Origin: JAGWBF01 sp963663025
GTDB taxonomy: Bacteria > Chloroflexota > Dehalococcoidia > Lucifugimonadales > JAGWBF01
Direction: 5' to 3'
Length of the DNA: 64,000 nucleotides
Assembly: GCA_963663025.1 (NCBI GenBank)
Contig: OY760073.1
Span: 620,001 to 684,000 of the forward strand
The notes under the pieces are model-generated. The model did no database searches. It was given only the letters and a program-made list of their open reading frames with translations, and had not been told where the DNA came from. The translations under genes and the position numbers were made by a program. Below, in pieces: positions 40,117-48,667 of this stretch. Position 1 is the stretch's first letter; each line of letters opens with the position of its first letter.

Positions 40117-40782
40117 CTAAGCGTTGAACTCGATTAGGTTGTCGGGGATGATCAAGGTTGCGCCCGTCTGCGCCTGGACATCTTCCGTGGTGTAGCCGGG
40201 GGCTATCTCCTTCAGCTCAAAGCCCTGGGGAGTAACCTCGAACAGTCCCAAGGTGGTCACAACCTTGGTTACCACGCCCACGGCCGTAACCGGCAGGTTG
40301 CATCTTTGCAGCAGTCGGGGTTCTCCTTCGCGTGTGGTGTGCTCCATCGCTATGAACACCTGCTTGGCCCCCACGGCCAAGTCCATCGCCCCGCCGATTC
40401 CTCCGCCTTTCCGGCCAGCCGTCTTGTAGTTGGCAAAGTCGCCATTCTCCGCCACCTCGTAGGCCCCCAGAACTGTGGCATCCAGATGGCCTCCCCGGAT
40501 TATGGCGAAGGAGTCGGCATGGTGGACGATGGCCGCTCCTGTGGCGATGGTCACGTACTGGCTGCTTGCATTCACAAGGTGCAGGTCCTCTTCGCCCTCG
40601 ACCGCAAGGGGGCCGTACCCGATGACCCCGTTCTCCGAGTGGAAAATTATCTGCTTGTCGCCAAAGTCGTAGTTTGAGCACAGGGTGGGCATGCCGATGC
40701 CCAGGTTGATGACCCACCCGTCCTGGAACTCCCTGGCCAGCCTGTTGCACATTACTTGACGGTCGAGAGGGGTCTTTTCCAT
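40117..40782 (-). CDS. CoA-transferase subunit B (3-oxoacid CoA-transferase type)
   Basis: Beta chain of a family I CoA-transferase. FQDGWVINLGIGMPTL is the start motif and FHSENGVIGYGPL contains the Ser-Glu-Asn-Gly with the catalytic Glu that forms the CoA thioester. ATG40782 has AGGAG 7 nt upstream. 221 aa, normal. It follows subunit A after 31 nt. Exact acyl donor and acceptor (succinyl/acetoacetate, glutaconate or other) not determinable. Confidence 0.93.
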   Translation of the reverse strand: MEKTPLDRQVMCNRLAREFQDGWVINLGIGMPTLCSNYDFGDKQIIFHSENGVIGYGPLAVEGEEDLHLVNASSQYVTIATGAAIVHHADSFAIIRGGHLDATVLGAYEVAENGDFANYKTAGRKGGGIGGAMDLAVGAKQVFIAMEHTTREGEPRLLQRCNLPVTAVGVVTKVVTTLGLFEVTPQGFELKEIAPGYTTEDVQAQTGATLIIPDNLIEFNA

Positions 40783-40813
40783 GTTGAGGCTCCTGGGTGA
40801 AGTAAAGGTCCGG

Positions 40814-41533
40814 CTAGGTGCGAATGGGTGTATCCCAGATACCATCTGGGGCAGGCGGAATCCTCACCATGCGGTCCACGAAGATGCAAGGTGTGTGCAC
40901 CTGGTCTGGATCTATCTGCCCAGGTTCCAGGATATCTTCCTCCACCTCGACGATGGTGGTGGTTGCGGCTTGTGCCATCAAAGGATTGAAGTTTCTCTGG
41001 GAAAGGCGGTATTGGAGATTGCCCATCTTGTCCGCCCGGCGTGCCCTGATCAGGGCGTAGTCGGCCTTCAGGGGGTACTCCAGGATATGCATCCGGCCAT
41101 CGATTTCGCGGTGCTCCTTGCCCTCGGCCACCTCGGTGCCTACGCCGGTGGGGGTGTAGAAGGCCCCGATGCCTGCTCCTCCGGCCCGAATGCGCTCGGC
41201 CAGCGTACCCTGTGGGACGAGCTCAGCCTCGATCTTGCCTTCTTCGTACAGGGCCTCGAAGGCCAGCTTGCGTGAAGGGTGGGGGGCGGCTGTGAAGGCG
41301 CACACCCACTTGACCACTCTCTCTGTCTCGATGAGCCGACCCACATCCATTAGGTTGCCCAGCGCCCCATGGTTGTTGCATATGCCTATGAGGTCCTTGG
41401 CGCCCTGCCGTATGAGGGCAGCGATCAGGTTGCGGGGAATGCCCGGCGGTCCGAAGCCGGGGAACATTATAGTTGCACCATCAGGAATGTCGGCAACCGC
41501 TTCGTCGAAGGACGAGTACACCTTGTTCTTCAT
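40814..41533 (-). CDS. CoA-transferase subunit A (3-oxoacid CoA-transferase type)
   Basis: Alpha chain. VYSSFDEAVADIPDGATIMFPGFGPPGIP carries the glycine-rich CoA-binding motif; GGAGIGAFYTPTGVGT and ILEYPLKADYALIRARRADKMGNL are family blocks. 239 aa is typical. First gene of the transferase pair; the Zn-alcohol dehydrogenase follows downstream on the same strand. Confidence 0.93.
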   Translation of the reverse strand: MKNKVYSSFDEAVADIPDGATIMFPGFGPPGIPRNLIAALIRQGAKDLIGICNNHGALGNLMDVGRLIETERVVKWVCAFTAAPHPSRKLAFEALYEEGKIEAELVPQGTLAERIRAGGAGIGAFYTPTGVGTEVAEGKEHREIDGRMHILEYPLKADYALIRARRADKMGNLQYRLSQRNFNPLMAQAATTTIVEVEEDILEPGQIDPDQVHTPCIFVDRMVRIPPAPDGIWDTPIRT

Positions 41534-41573
41534 TGGCCCCCAATCCTGACGCTGGGTTGTAGCACCTTACATA

Positions 41574-41694
41574 CTACCGCACCTTAACAGGCTGCGCTAG
41601 GGTTAGGCACTTGGGTGGTCCTGAAGGGGCAGCGACCCGGGCTACCGCACCTCGGGAGGCTGCGATAGGGTCAAGAATCTAGGTGGTCTTTGAA
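41574..41694. repeat. Two imperfect direct repeats of about 53 bp, one overlapping a gene's 3' end
   Basis: CTACCGCACCTTAACAGGCT at 41574 and CTACCGCACCTCGGGAGGCT at 41642 start two copies that continue alike (TGCG-A/C-TAGGGT, then GGGTGGTC or AGGTGGTC and TGAAG). Copy 2 contains the last codons and stop of the RdgB-like gene, so copy 1 looks like a decayed duplicate of that gene end. Confidence 0.65.
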
Positions 41695-42300
41695 GAAGCC
41701 CTGAACCAGGTCCTTTAGCTGTGCCCAATGGTCGTCAACCTTGGCCAGCTCTCCGATATCAAGCCGGTTGTAGGTCGTGCCGAACCTGGGAATGTGCCAG
41801 AGTGGGAATACCCAGAAGCCAGATTCGGGCACATCCGAAGGAAGCTCGTCCAGCAGCACACCCTCAGCGCCTGTGACCTCCCACGATGCCACGCATCGCC
41901 CATCTCTCGCCAGGGCCAGGGCTTCCACCCAGGTCGCCCGGCGCTCCTCCCCTTTGAACGGATCCATCACATAGAGCAGTGCCCGGGCCCTCTCCCGATT
42001 GGTTACACCCTCGCCGGCAAACCTACCGGTGGTCAAGCTGCTCCATGAACTGCCCAGGGCGGCAATGTGGAGTCCACCGTCGGTTGCGATGGCGGGGAGG
42101 GACGCGATGCGAGACCATTCCAAGGCCTTGTTGCGGGCGATGGCCTCGTGGGATTCGCCGCGCTCCGGGGGGCCAATGTCCGGGGGGACTGACAGCTGGG
42201 AAGGCTCCACAGCCTCGATGGGTAGACCCTCCAAGAGCCAACGAAGGCGGTCCAGCTTGTCAGGGTTGGTTGTAGCCAGGAGCATGGGAGAGAAGCCCAT
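41671..42300 (-). CDS. Non-canonical purine NTP pyrophosphatase, RdgB/HAM1-like
   Basis: House-cleaning enzyme that hydrolyses (d)ITP/XTP. MLLATTNPDKLDRLRWLLEG is the family P-loop-like start, AIATDGGLHIAALG the metal-binding segment and TTGRFAGEG the next conserved block. The C-terminal part is more diverged than usual (GFWVFPLWHIPRFGTTYNRL in place of the common GFGYDPIF motif), so substrate preference may differ. 209 aa. Confidence 0.83.
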   Translation of the reverse strand: MGFSPMLLATTNPDKLDRLRWLLEGLPIEAVEPSQLSVPPDIGPPERGESHEAIARNKALEWSRIASLPAIATDGGLHIAALGSSWSSLTTGRFAGEGVTNRERARALLYVMDPFKGEERRATWVEALALARDGRCVASWEVTGAEGVLLDELPSDVPESGFWVFPLWHIPRFGTTYNRLDIGELAKVDDHWAQLKDLVQGFFKDHLDS

Positions 42301-42341
42301 GAACGTCCACCTATGCGCAGGTGAGCAAGGGGAGCTGCCCG

Positions 42342-43505
42342 TCAGTCTCCCTGTGTATCGATCATGGTCCGCAGCCTGACCGCCGAACGCGTGACGCCGT
42401 TGCCTGCGGAGGAGTCGGTTACCGGGGCTGAGGCCTTCGAGGACCTCCTGATGTAGGCGCTCACATTGTTCAGGTGGCCCAGCACCTCTCCCCAGGACGA
42501 TATGAGGCTCGTCTCGTGGTAGGGAACGTTTTTCTCCCGGCAGAAGCGACGGACGATGGGGCGCACGGAGGCCAGCTTGTTGCGGGGGATGGTGGGGAAC
42601 AGGTGGTGCTCAATCTGGTAGTTCAGACCCCCGTACAGGAAATCGACAAAGAAATTGCCCCGGATGTTGCGTGAGGTGAGAACCTGCCTGCGCAGGAAGT
42701 CCAACTGGGTCGAGCGGTCAACCAGGAGCATTCCCTTGTGATTGGGTGCGAAAACAGACCCCATGTAGACGCCGATCAAGGCCTGATGGGTCAGGACGAA
42801 GACCATGGCGCTCATGGGGTTCATAAACTGGAATACCAACCAGAAGTAGATGGCGAAGTGCCCCACGATGGCCAGGGCTTCAGCCCAGCGGTACTTCACG
42901 TTCTTGCCACGGAGGATGAACTGGGCGCTGTCTGCTCGAATGCTCAGGGCCTCGACCAGGAGGAACGGGAAGAAGAGGAAGGCCTGGTACTTCACTATGA
43001 GCCGCGCCACGCCTTTTTTCGAAACCGCCTGTTCCCTGTTGAAGGCGATGATGGGGAGGTTTATGTCCAGGTCCAAGTCTACATCGTTTGGGTTCACATG
43101 GTGGTTGTTGTGCTTGTCCAGCCACCAACTGGGGCTTAGCCCCATGAGGAATCCCACGCCCAGCATGGCGAGGTAGTTGCGGTGCGGCGAACGGAAAATC
43201 TGGAGATGGCCGGCATCATGGGCGTAGAAGCCCAGCTGGGCGAAAACCACTGCCATGAAGGCCCCGTTCAGCACCTGCACCCACAGAAGGTGCAGGGTGG
43301 CTGCAACGTAGATGGACAGACCCATCATGGCCAGGAGAGTACCGGCCACACCCATGTAATAGGGGACCTGCTTGTCGAGAAGGCCCGCCCGCTTCACCTG
43401 GGCCTTTAGCTCTGCGTAATCCGAGGAGGCTCTGCCCGAAGAAGATCCAATAGATGGAGGCAGCAGTTCAAAAACCGGTCTGATTTCTGTAGTGACTGAA
43501 TTCAC
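42342..43505 (-). CDS. Membrane fatty acid desaturase
   Basis: Integral membrane di-iron desaturase. Three histidine boxes are intact: AHDAGH, HNNHHVNPND and QIEHHLFP; the Q-x-x-H-H form marks the acyl-lipid front-end/DesA-DesC type. Four or more hydrophobic helices lie between them (for example MGVAGTLLAMMGLSIYVAA). 387 aa. No cytochrome b5 domain is fused, so an external electron donor is needed. Introduces a double bond into membrane acyl chains. Confidence 0.93.
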   Translation of the reverse strand: MNSVTTEIRPVFELLPPSIGSSSGRASSDYAELKAQVKRAGLLDKQVPYYMGVAGTLLAMMGLSIYVAATLHLLWVQVLNGAFMAVVFAQLGFYAHDAGHLQIFRSPHRNYLAMLGVGFLMGLSPSWWLDKHNNHHVNPNDVDLDLDINLPIIAFNREQAVSKKGVARLIVKYQAFLFFPFLLVEALSIRADSAQFILRGKNVKYRWAEALAIVGHFAIYFWLVFQFMNPMSAMVFVLTHQALIGVYMGSVFAPNHKGMLLVDRSTQLDFLRRQVLTSRNIRGNFFVDFLYGGLNYQIEHHLFPTIPRNKLASVRPIVRRFCREKNVPYHETSLISSWGEVLGHLNNVSAYIRRSSKASAPVTDSSAGNGVTRSAVRLRTMIDTQGD

Positions 43506-43771
43506 ATACGGGAGTATATCGGTGTCTCAGAGGCAGGGTCAACTGGTGCGACCTCAATTCTGCATCGAAAGGATGTTGATCCCAGCCGGTCGGAATAGGC
43601 GAAATGCCAGCAAGAGCCATCTTTAATCCTTCGCCCGATTGTGCTAGCATAGGTGTTACAGCATCAAGTGTTATCAGGATGTACCAACATTCCCTCCCTT
43701 AGACCAAAGCTTCGCCACCGCGCCTCTTCTGTTGCGTTTAGATCTCTTCCAATACTTCGGAGGTTATCCCT

Positions 43772-45133
43772 ATCCTAAAGACTGTCATTCGCAAGTTACC
43801 CCTGCCCTTTGGCAAGAAGGAAACACTCCTCACCGCGCCTGAGATCCCCCAAGCTACCGTAGATGTCCCGGCGGTTTCTGAGAACGGCAAGCAGTCCCAT
43901 CCCCCTGCAGCCCAGCCGAAACGTCCCAAGAAGCGCTCCTCGTCCTCCAAGCGACGCCCACTCCGGGAGGCAGTATCTCTGGAAACGGAGCCTCAGGACC
44001 ACGAAGTGCACCAGTTTGGTCCCCTGCCAGTCGGGACCCCCGTTCACAGGGCATTAACGGCGTTAGGGTACGAGAATCCGACCCCGATCCAGGAGCAAGT
44101 CGTGCCCCTGGTGCGCTCCGGACAGGATGTGGTAGGGCAAGCCCAGACCGGCACTGGAAAGACAGCCGCCTTCGGCATTCCCCTCGTGGAGAAGATCGAC
44201 GTAAAGGGCAGCGCCAAGGTGCAGGCGTTGGTATTGGTGCCCACCAGGGAGCTGGCCGTCCAGGTAACGGGTGAGCTGACCAAGCTGGGGAAGTATGTTG
44301 GCATTCGAGCCGTTTCCGTATATGGCGGACGGCCAATGAAACCCCAGATAGAAGCCTTGGGCCGGGCTACTCACGTCGTGGTTGCCACACCCGGACGGCT
44401 CATGGACCACATGGAGCGGGGCACCGTCGACATCGGCCAAGTCAGGACTGTGGTGCTGGATGAGGCCGACCAGATGCTGGACATTGGGTTTGCCGATGCC
44501 ATCGCCTACATCCTCCGCAGCACCCCCCGTTCCCGTCAGACCCTCCTGTTCTCTGCCACCATTCCCGGGCCTATCCGCAACTTGGCGAGGCGGTACCTGC
44601 GGGACCCCTTCTGGGTCCGCGTGGGTGGCGACGGTGAACCCGTCGAGCAGGTGCAGCAGGTGTATTACGAGGTGGCTGACCTGGAGCGCCCCAAGGCCCT
44701 GGAACAGCTTCTGTCTCAGGGCCCCGTAATCACCCAGGCGCTTGTGTTCCGCAGGACGAAGATCGGGGTGGACTGGCTCGTATCCAAGCTCAAACAGCGT
44801 GGCTTCGATATCGAAGCCATTCATGGCGACATGCCACAGTCCCACCGGCAGGCGGTTATGGAGCGGTTCCGGGCGGGAAGCCTGCGAGTCCTGGTGGCGA
44901 CCAACGTCGCAGCCCGGGGACTGGACATCCCCGAGGTTTCCCACGTCATTAACTACGATATCCCCGACAACCTGGAAGAGTACGTCCATCGCATAGGCCG
45001 CACTGCCCGTATGGGAAGAGACGGGGTGGCCATCACCTTTGTGTCTGAGTGGGACTTCCCCATGCTGGACGCCATCCAGGCCCATGTCGGCGACGACCTG
45101 AAGCTGGAGCAGCTAGCCCCCCTGAAGCGCTAG
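43772..45133 (+). CDS. DEAD-box RNA helicase (possible AUC start)
   Basis: ATP-dependent RNA helicase. Q motif (LGYENPTPIQEQ), motif I AQTGTGKT, Ia PTRELAVQ, Ib TPGRLMD, II DEADQML, III SATIP, IV ALVFRRT, V ATNVAARGLDIPEV and VI HRIGRTARMG are all present. GTG44006 begins right at the Q motif, but the frame is open upstream and encodes a basic, low-complexity tail (PKRPKKRSSSSKRRPLREA). The only strong ribosome site (GGAGG, 43759-43763) lies 8 nt before ATC43772, and no ATG, GTG or TTG is in frame between the stop at 43739 and 44006. The gap 43506-43771 holds no recognised gene. Confidence 0.9.
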   Translation: MLKTVIRKLPLPFGKKETLLTAPEIPQATVDVPAVSENGKQSHPPAAQPKRPKKRSSSSKRRPLREAVSLETEPQDHEVHQFGPLPVGTPVHRALTALGYENPTPIQEQVVPLVRSGQDVVGQAQTGTGKTAAFGIPLVEKIDVKGSAKVQALVLVPTRELAVQVTGELTKLGKYVGIRAVSVYGGRPMKPQIEALGRATHVVVATPGRLMDHMERGTVDIGQVRTVVLDEADQMLDIGFADAIAYILRSTPRSRQTLLFSATIPGPIRNLARRYLRDPFWVRVGGDGEPVEQVQQVYYEVADLERPKALEQLLSQGPVITQALVFRRTKIGVDWLVSKLKQRGFDIEAIHGDMPQSHRQAVMERFRAGSLRVLVATNVAARGLDIPEVSHVINYDIPDNLEEYVHRIGRTARMGRDGVAITFVSEWDFPMLDAIQAHVGDDLKLEQLAPLKR

Positions 45134-45196
45134 CACGGGGTTCCGCACCGCTGACCTAAGCGGTTATTGGGCGTGCGATGCCCGCGATTCCCCGGC

Positions 45197-46525
45197 CTAC
45201 TCCAGGCCCAGGGAGTTATGCCAGGCATCTTCCAGGCTGTCCAGGTCGAGACCGTACACCTGCTCTACCGCCGTCTCGTAGGCAGACCCCTGGGAGAACA
45301 CACCCAGAAGTTCTTGCATCTTCGGCCAGCCGTAGGCGTCGATCATGTAGTTCACGAGACTGTAGCTGAGGGCGTAGGACAGGGTGGCGCCCGTGTCTGA
45401 AGCGGGAAAGCTGCTGTTGAGGCTCCGCAGGCTTATGAGCTCCTGGTTGTCTATGGCATCCTGGAGGGCAACGCGCTGGAAGTCAGGGAGCCCACCCTCG
45501 GCATAGACGGCTAACCCCTCGTCCAGCCACCTGGGCAGGTCGCCGAAACAGTTGAAGGTCACCTCGCCAACCAGCAGATGGGCCAGCTCATGTGCAACGA
45601 TCCGTAGGTCATCTTCGAACGCTTCGGGGTCCACCGTGTTCAAGAGGATGTTCTGGGACGGGAAGGCGAGTCCCCCTGCCCATGTCTGGGCGAAAAGGAT
45701 CGCACCTCGTACATCCGCCGACGTTTCGTAGATGAACGCCTGCACCGGGGCTTCCAGCTCCCTGCCAAGCTGAAGCACATCCAGCCGGTCCTCGACCGCC
45801 CTTGCCAGGCGCTGGCCGAAGTCGGGGCCCCCTGCATACCAGTGGAAGGTGATGTTATCCGAGGTGTGGCTCTGCCAGGAGAATCGGTCGTCGCCGTAAA
45901 CTACAGACTCCATGGGAGTGCGAAGCTCCTGGCCCTGCTCATCAACCACCCTCCAGCGCCACCACACCTCGGACCCAGGTGGGATTGAACCGGTACGGCG
46001 CATATCCCAAGTCCACGCAGCAGAGACCTCGCGCTCCCCTTCGAAGTCGGTGCGGGCGCTGGTGTACGACGTGGAGGCACAGGAGAAGACCGACTCCGTT
46101 CCGAATTCCAGGTCGATAACCTCTATTGGCTGTTGCCCTAACCCTTCCATGCTGAAAGTGATGGAGTTGGGCGGGTCCAGGGATGCCTCACTAAGTGCCA
46201 GATCGAACCACTCCGGTACGGTGGTGGGCCGTTGGGTAGGTACAGGGATGGGAACTGGGGGCGCTTCCGGCGCCGGAGTGGCCGACGGCATAAGGGAAGG
46301 CGGTGTCGCCATGGCTGCTGCCGGGGTGGGGGAAGGGGGCGTTACGACGGTGGGCTTCGGCCCGGAGGTCGGCGCCACGGCTGGCGTGGGCTCAGGAGTT
46401 TTCGTTGGCTCGGACGTGGCCGTAGGTGACGGGTCAGGAGTAGGAGTGGGGGCTGCGGCACCGCAGGCCGCCATCACTAACATGGCTGTGGCCGCCAGCA
46501 ACGTCAGGGCGATGACTCGGATCAT
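45197..46525 (-). CDS. Lipoprotein with Pro/Thr-rich linker and peptidase MA-like domain
   Basis: Secreted, lipid-anchored putative metallopeptidase. ATG46525 gives a signal peptide with lipobox VMAAC (Cys about 21). Residues about 25-105 are Pro/Thr/Ala-rich linker. A beta-rich region follows, then a gluzincin-type peptidase MA domain with IVAHELAHLLVGE (HExxH) and downstream LPRWLDEGLAVYAEGG with the third ligand Glu. The start overlaps the stop of the solute-binding protein gene by 4 nt, so both are coupled. It may process extracellular protein or peptides captured by that partner. Confidence 0.88.
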   Translation of the reverse strand: MIRVIALTLLAATAMLVMAACGAAAPTPTPDPSPTATSEPTKTPEPTPAVAPTSGPKPTVVTPPSPTPAAAMATPPSLMPSATPAPEAPPVPIPVPTQRPTTVPEWFDLALSEASLDPPNSITFSMEGLGQQPIEVIDLEFGTESVFSCASTSYTSARTDFEGEREVSAAWTWDMRRTGSIPPGSEVWWRWRVVDEQGQELRTPMESVVYGDDRFSWQSHTSDNITFHWYAGGPDFGQRLARAVEDRLDVLQLGRELEAPVQAFIYETSADVRGAILFAQTWAGGLAFPSQNILLNTVDPEAFEDDLRIVAHELAHLLVGEVTFNCFGDLPRWLDEGLAVYAEGGLPDFQRVALQDAIDNQELISLRSLNSSFPASDTGATLSYALSYSLVNYMIDAYGWPKMQELLGVFSQGSAYETAVEQVYGLDLDSLEDAWHNSLGLE

Positions 46526-48543
46526 GGCCCGTGCTCGATGGACAGGTTTTGGAGCTGCTGAACGTCGATGGGCGTAACCTCGTACCCCTCCACGTAGGTT
46601 TGGACGAGGGAGTATTCGCGGTTGTGCCACAGGGGAACCACCACCCAATCATCCAAAATCATCCGTTCAGCCTGCTGGTAGAGCTTGGTGCGGCGGGACG
46701 TATCCCGCTCGACGGCGGCATCCCCCAGAAGAGCGTCGAGGTCTGGATTGCTGTAAGCGAAGTTGTTCGATTCGCTTTCACTCTGGAACAGCACATCCAG
46801 GAAGTTCTGCGGGTCGGGGTAGTCGGCGCACCAGCCCGCTATAAAGACGCCCAACTCCAGGGCGTCCATCCGATTCAACCGGTCGGAGAAGTCAAAAATG
46901 CCAATCGATTCAACTTCCAGTCCCAGGTGCTCACGCCATGCCCAGTGAATAGCCCCGCTGGAGGCGTAGGACCTGATGATCGGCAGATTGTCTGCCCCGC
47001 CGTAGCTGGACTCGTCGAGGAGCTGCCGGGCCGCCTCAGCATCGAAGGCGAAAGGATTCAGGCCTTCGTTGTGGGCCGGTATCCCAGGGGGCAGTATGCC
47101 CGCCGCCCTCTCGACCAGCCCTCTTCTTGAAACCTCCACAATCTTGTCCATCTCCAGAGCGAGGCCCAGGGCTTGGCGCACTTTCGGGTCATCAAAGGGG
47201 GGCTGATTGACGTTGAATCCCAGGTAGCTGGTGCAAAACTCGGTCCCTTCCCTAAGCTGGTCGTGGATGGTGCTGGATGGGTCGCGAGCGCGGTCTATCT
47301 GGTACGAACCCAGGCTGACAAGGTCGATCTCCCCGTTCTCGTACATCTGGAAGGGGCTTCCGCCGAAGATCAGGTAGACCGAGTGGGCGAGGGCGGGAGT
47401 CCCCCCGTACCAGTCCTCGTTCCGCTCCAGGATGAGAAGCTCGTCCTTGGTCCAGACCTTCATCCTGAAAGGGCCGGTGCCGTTGGGCGTGTCGGTCCAG
47501 TTCTCTCCCGATTCCACGTTGGATTTGTCCAGCACGTAGGCGGTCGGGTACACCAGCTTGGATAGAAAGTAGGGGTAGGGAGCTTCGATGGTAACCCGGA
47601 TAGTTTTGTCGTCCATGACCTCCACGCCGGAGAGCTCCCCCGTCACACCTTCGGCCACATCTTTGGCGCCGACGATATCCCCCAGGTAGGTGAGGGCGAC
47701 GGGGGAATGGAGGGCCGGGTCTAGGGCCCGCTCCCATGCGTACTTGAAGTCGCCCGCCGTTACCTCGGCGCCGTCGTGGAATCTGACATCGCTTTTGAGG
47801 GCGAAGGTGTAGACCGTCCCATCGTCGGAGATGGTCCAGCTCTCGGCAATGTCCGCCACAAGGTCCAGGTTGGTGTCCAACTTGACCAAGCCGCTGAAGA
47901 TTGCCCCGACGATGTCCGAGGGGCCGAAGCGGGAGAGGGCCGGGTCGAGGCTCACGATCTCTCCCCAGTACTGGAACAGGGAATCATCCCTGGATGCGCC
48001 AAAGGGAGCGGGGGTTTCCAAGACGAAGCTGTCCACGAGGGCGTCGGCTTGAGGGGCGATGGCATCCCAGGCATCTTGCGGGGCCTGCACCCGGAGCAGG
48101 AATATCTGGGACCCCCGTATGATCACTTGCCAGAGTTCTCGAACGAGGGATCCTCCCTCTCCCTCATATCCAAATGTGGTTTGGTGGGCGGAAGAGGAGT
48201 CTGGGACCGATGCCGGGTCGCTGCTCATGACAGTTACATCGCCGAATCCTTCAATCTGTGAGTTGCCCCACTCTTCGGCTGAGGTGTCGTCGAGGCTACG
48301 AAATACCCACACCTGCCCGGCGAGGCCGATGTTCAAAGATGGGGCGCTGATTCGAAGAAGCGGGCGGCTGTTGTCTTGCTCTTCGCCCACCCATCCCTCG
48401 GGCAGGGTAAGAGTGAACCCTTCGGTGGTGTTGCGGTAGAGGCCAGTTACAGCCCCATCTTGGGGAGTCACCAGCCCTGGCGCCAGGGATAGGGTTGCCA
48501 GGCCGACCAGCAGCAGGGCGATGAGGGTAAATAGCTTAGGCAC
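46522..48543 (-). CDS. Family 5 solute-binding protein (oligopeptide type) with extra N-terminal domain
   Basis: Extracytoplasmic peptide/nickel/opine-type binding protein. Signal peptide KLFTLIALLLVGLATLSLAPG; residues about 35-190 form an additional domain (TEGFTLTLPEGWVGEEQDNS onward) like PsbP/DUF1795-type modules; the SBP_bac_5 domain covers the rest (SLDPALSRFGPSDIVGAIFSG, AESWTISDDGTVYTFALKSDVRFHDG). GTG48543 lies exactly 7 nt after a perfect TATAAT, so translation probably starts at the transcript end; ATG48558 would lie upstream of it. No permease or ATPase genes follow; the coupled partner is a lipoprotein metallopeptidase. Confidence 0.9.
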   Translation of the reverse strand: MPKLFTLIALLLVGLATLSLAPGLVTPQDGAVTGLYRNTTEGFTLTLPEGWVGEEQDNSRPLLRISAPSLNIGLAGQVWVFRSLDDTSAEEWGNSQIEGFGDVTVMSSDPASVPDSSSAHQTTFGYEGEGGSLVRELWQVIIRGSQIFLLRVQAPQDAWDAIAPQADALVDSFVLETPAPFGASRDDSLFQYWGEIVSLDPALSRFGPSDIVGAIFSGLVKLDTNLDLVADIAESWTISDDGTVYTFALKSDVRFHDGAEVTAGDFKYAWERALDPALHSPVALTYLGDIVGAKDVAEGVTGELSGVEVMDDKTIRVTIEAPYPYFLSKLVYPTAYVLDKSNVESGENWTDTPNGTGPFRMKVWTKDELLILERNEDWYGGTPALAHSVYLIFGGSPFQMYENGEIDLVSLGSYQIDRARDPSSTIHDQLREGTEFCTSYLGFNVNQPPFDDPKVRQALGLALEMDKIVEVSRRGLVERAAGILPPGIPAHNEGLNPFAFDAEAARQLLDESSYGGADNLPIIRSYASSGAIHWAWREHLGLEVESIGIFDFSDRLNRMDALELGVFIAGWCADYPDPQNFLDVLFQSESESNNFAYSNPDLDALLGDAAVERDTSRRTKLYQQAERMILDDWVVVPLWHNREYSLVQTYVEGYEVTPIDVQQLQNLSIEHGP

Positions 48544-48549
48544 GGGGGC

Positions 48550-48555
48550 ATTATA
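48550..48555 (-). promoter_or_regulatory. -10 box of the solute-binding protein gene
   Basis: Perfect TATAAT on the minus strand. The first base of GTG48543 is 7 nt downstream, the normal distance to +1. A convincing -35 box is not visible. Confidence 0.45.
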
Positions 48556-48667
48556 CATGGAGACCCAGCAGCGGGAAGCCTCTGTAACGGAGATTCTTCA
48601 AAACCAACTTGCTTGCTACAAGGGCATTGATTGCAGCAGTCAGAGTGCAGGTTGCTCGACCCGGTCC

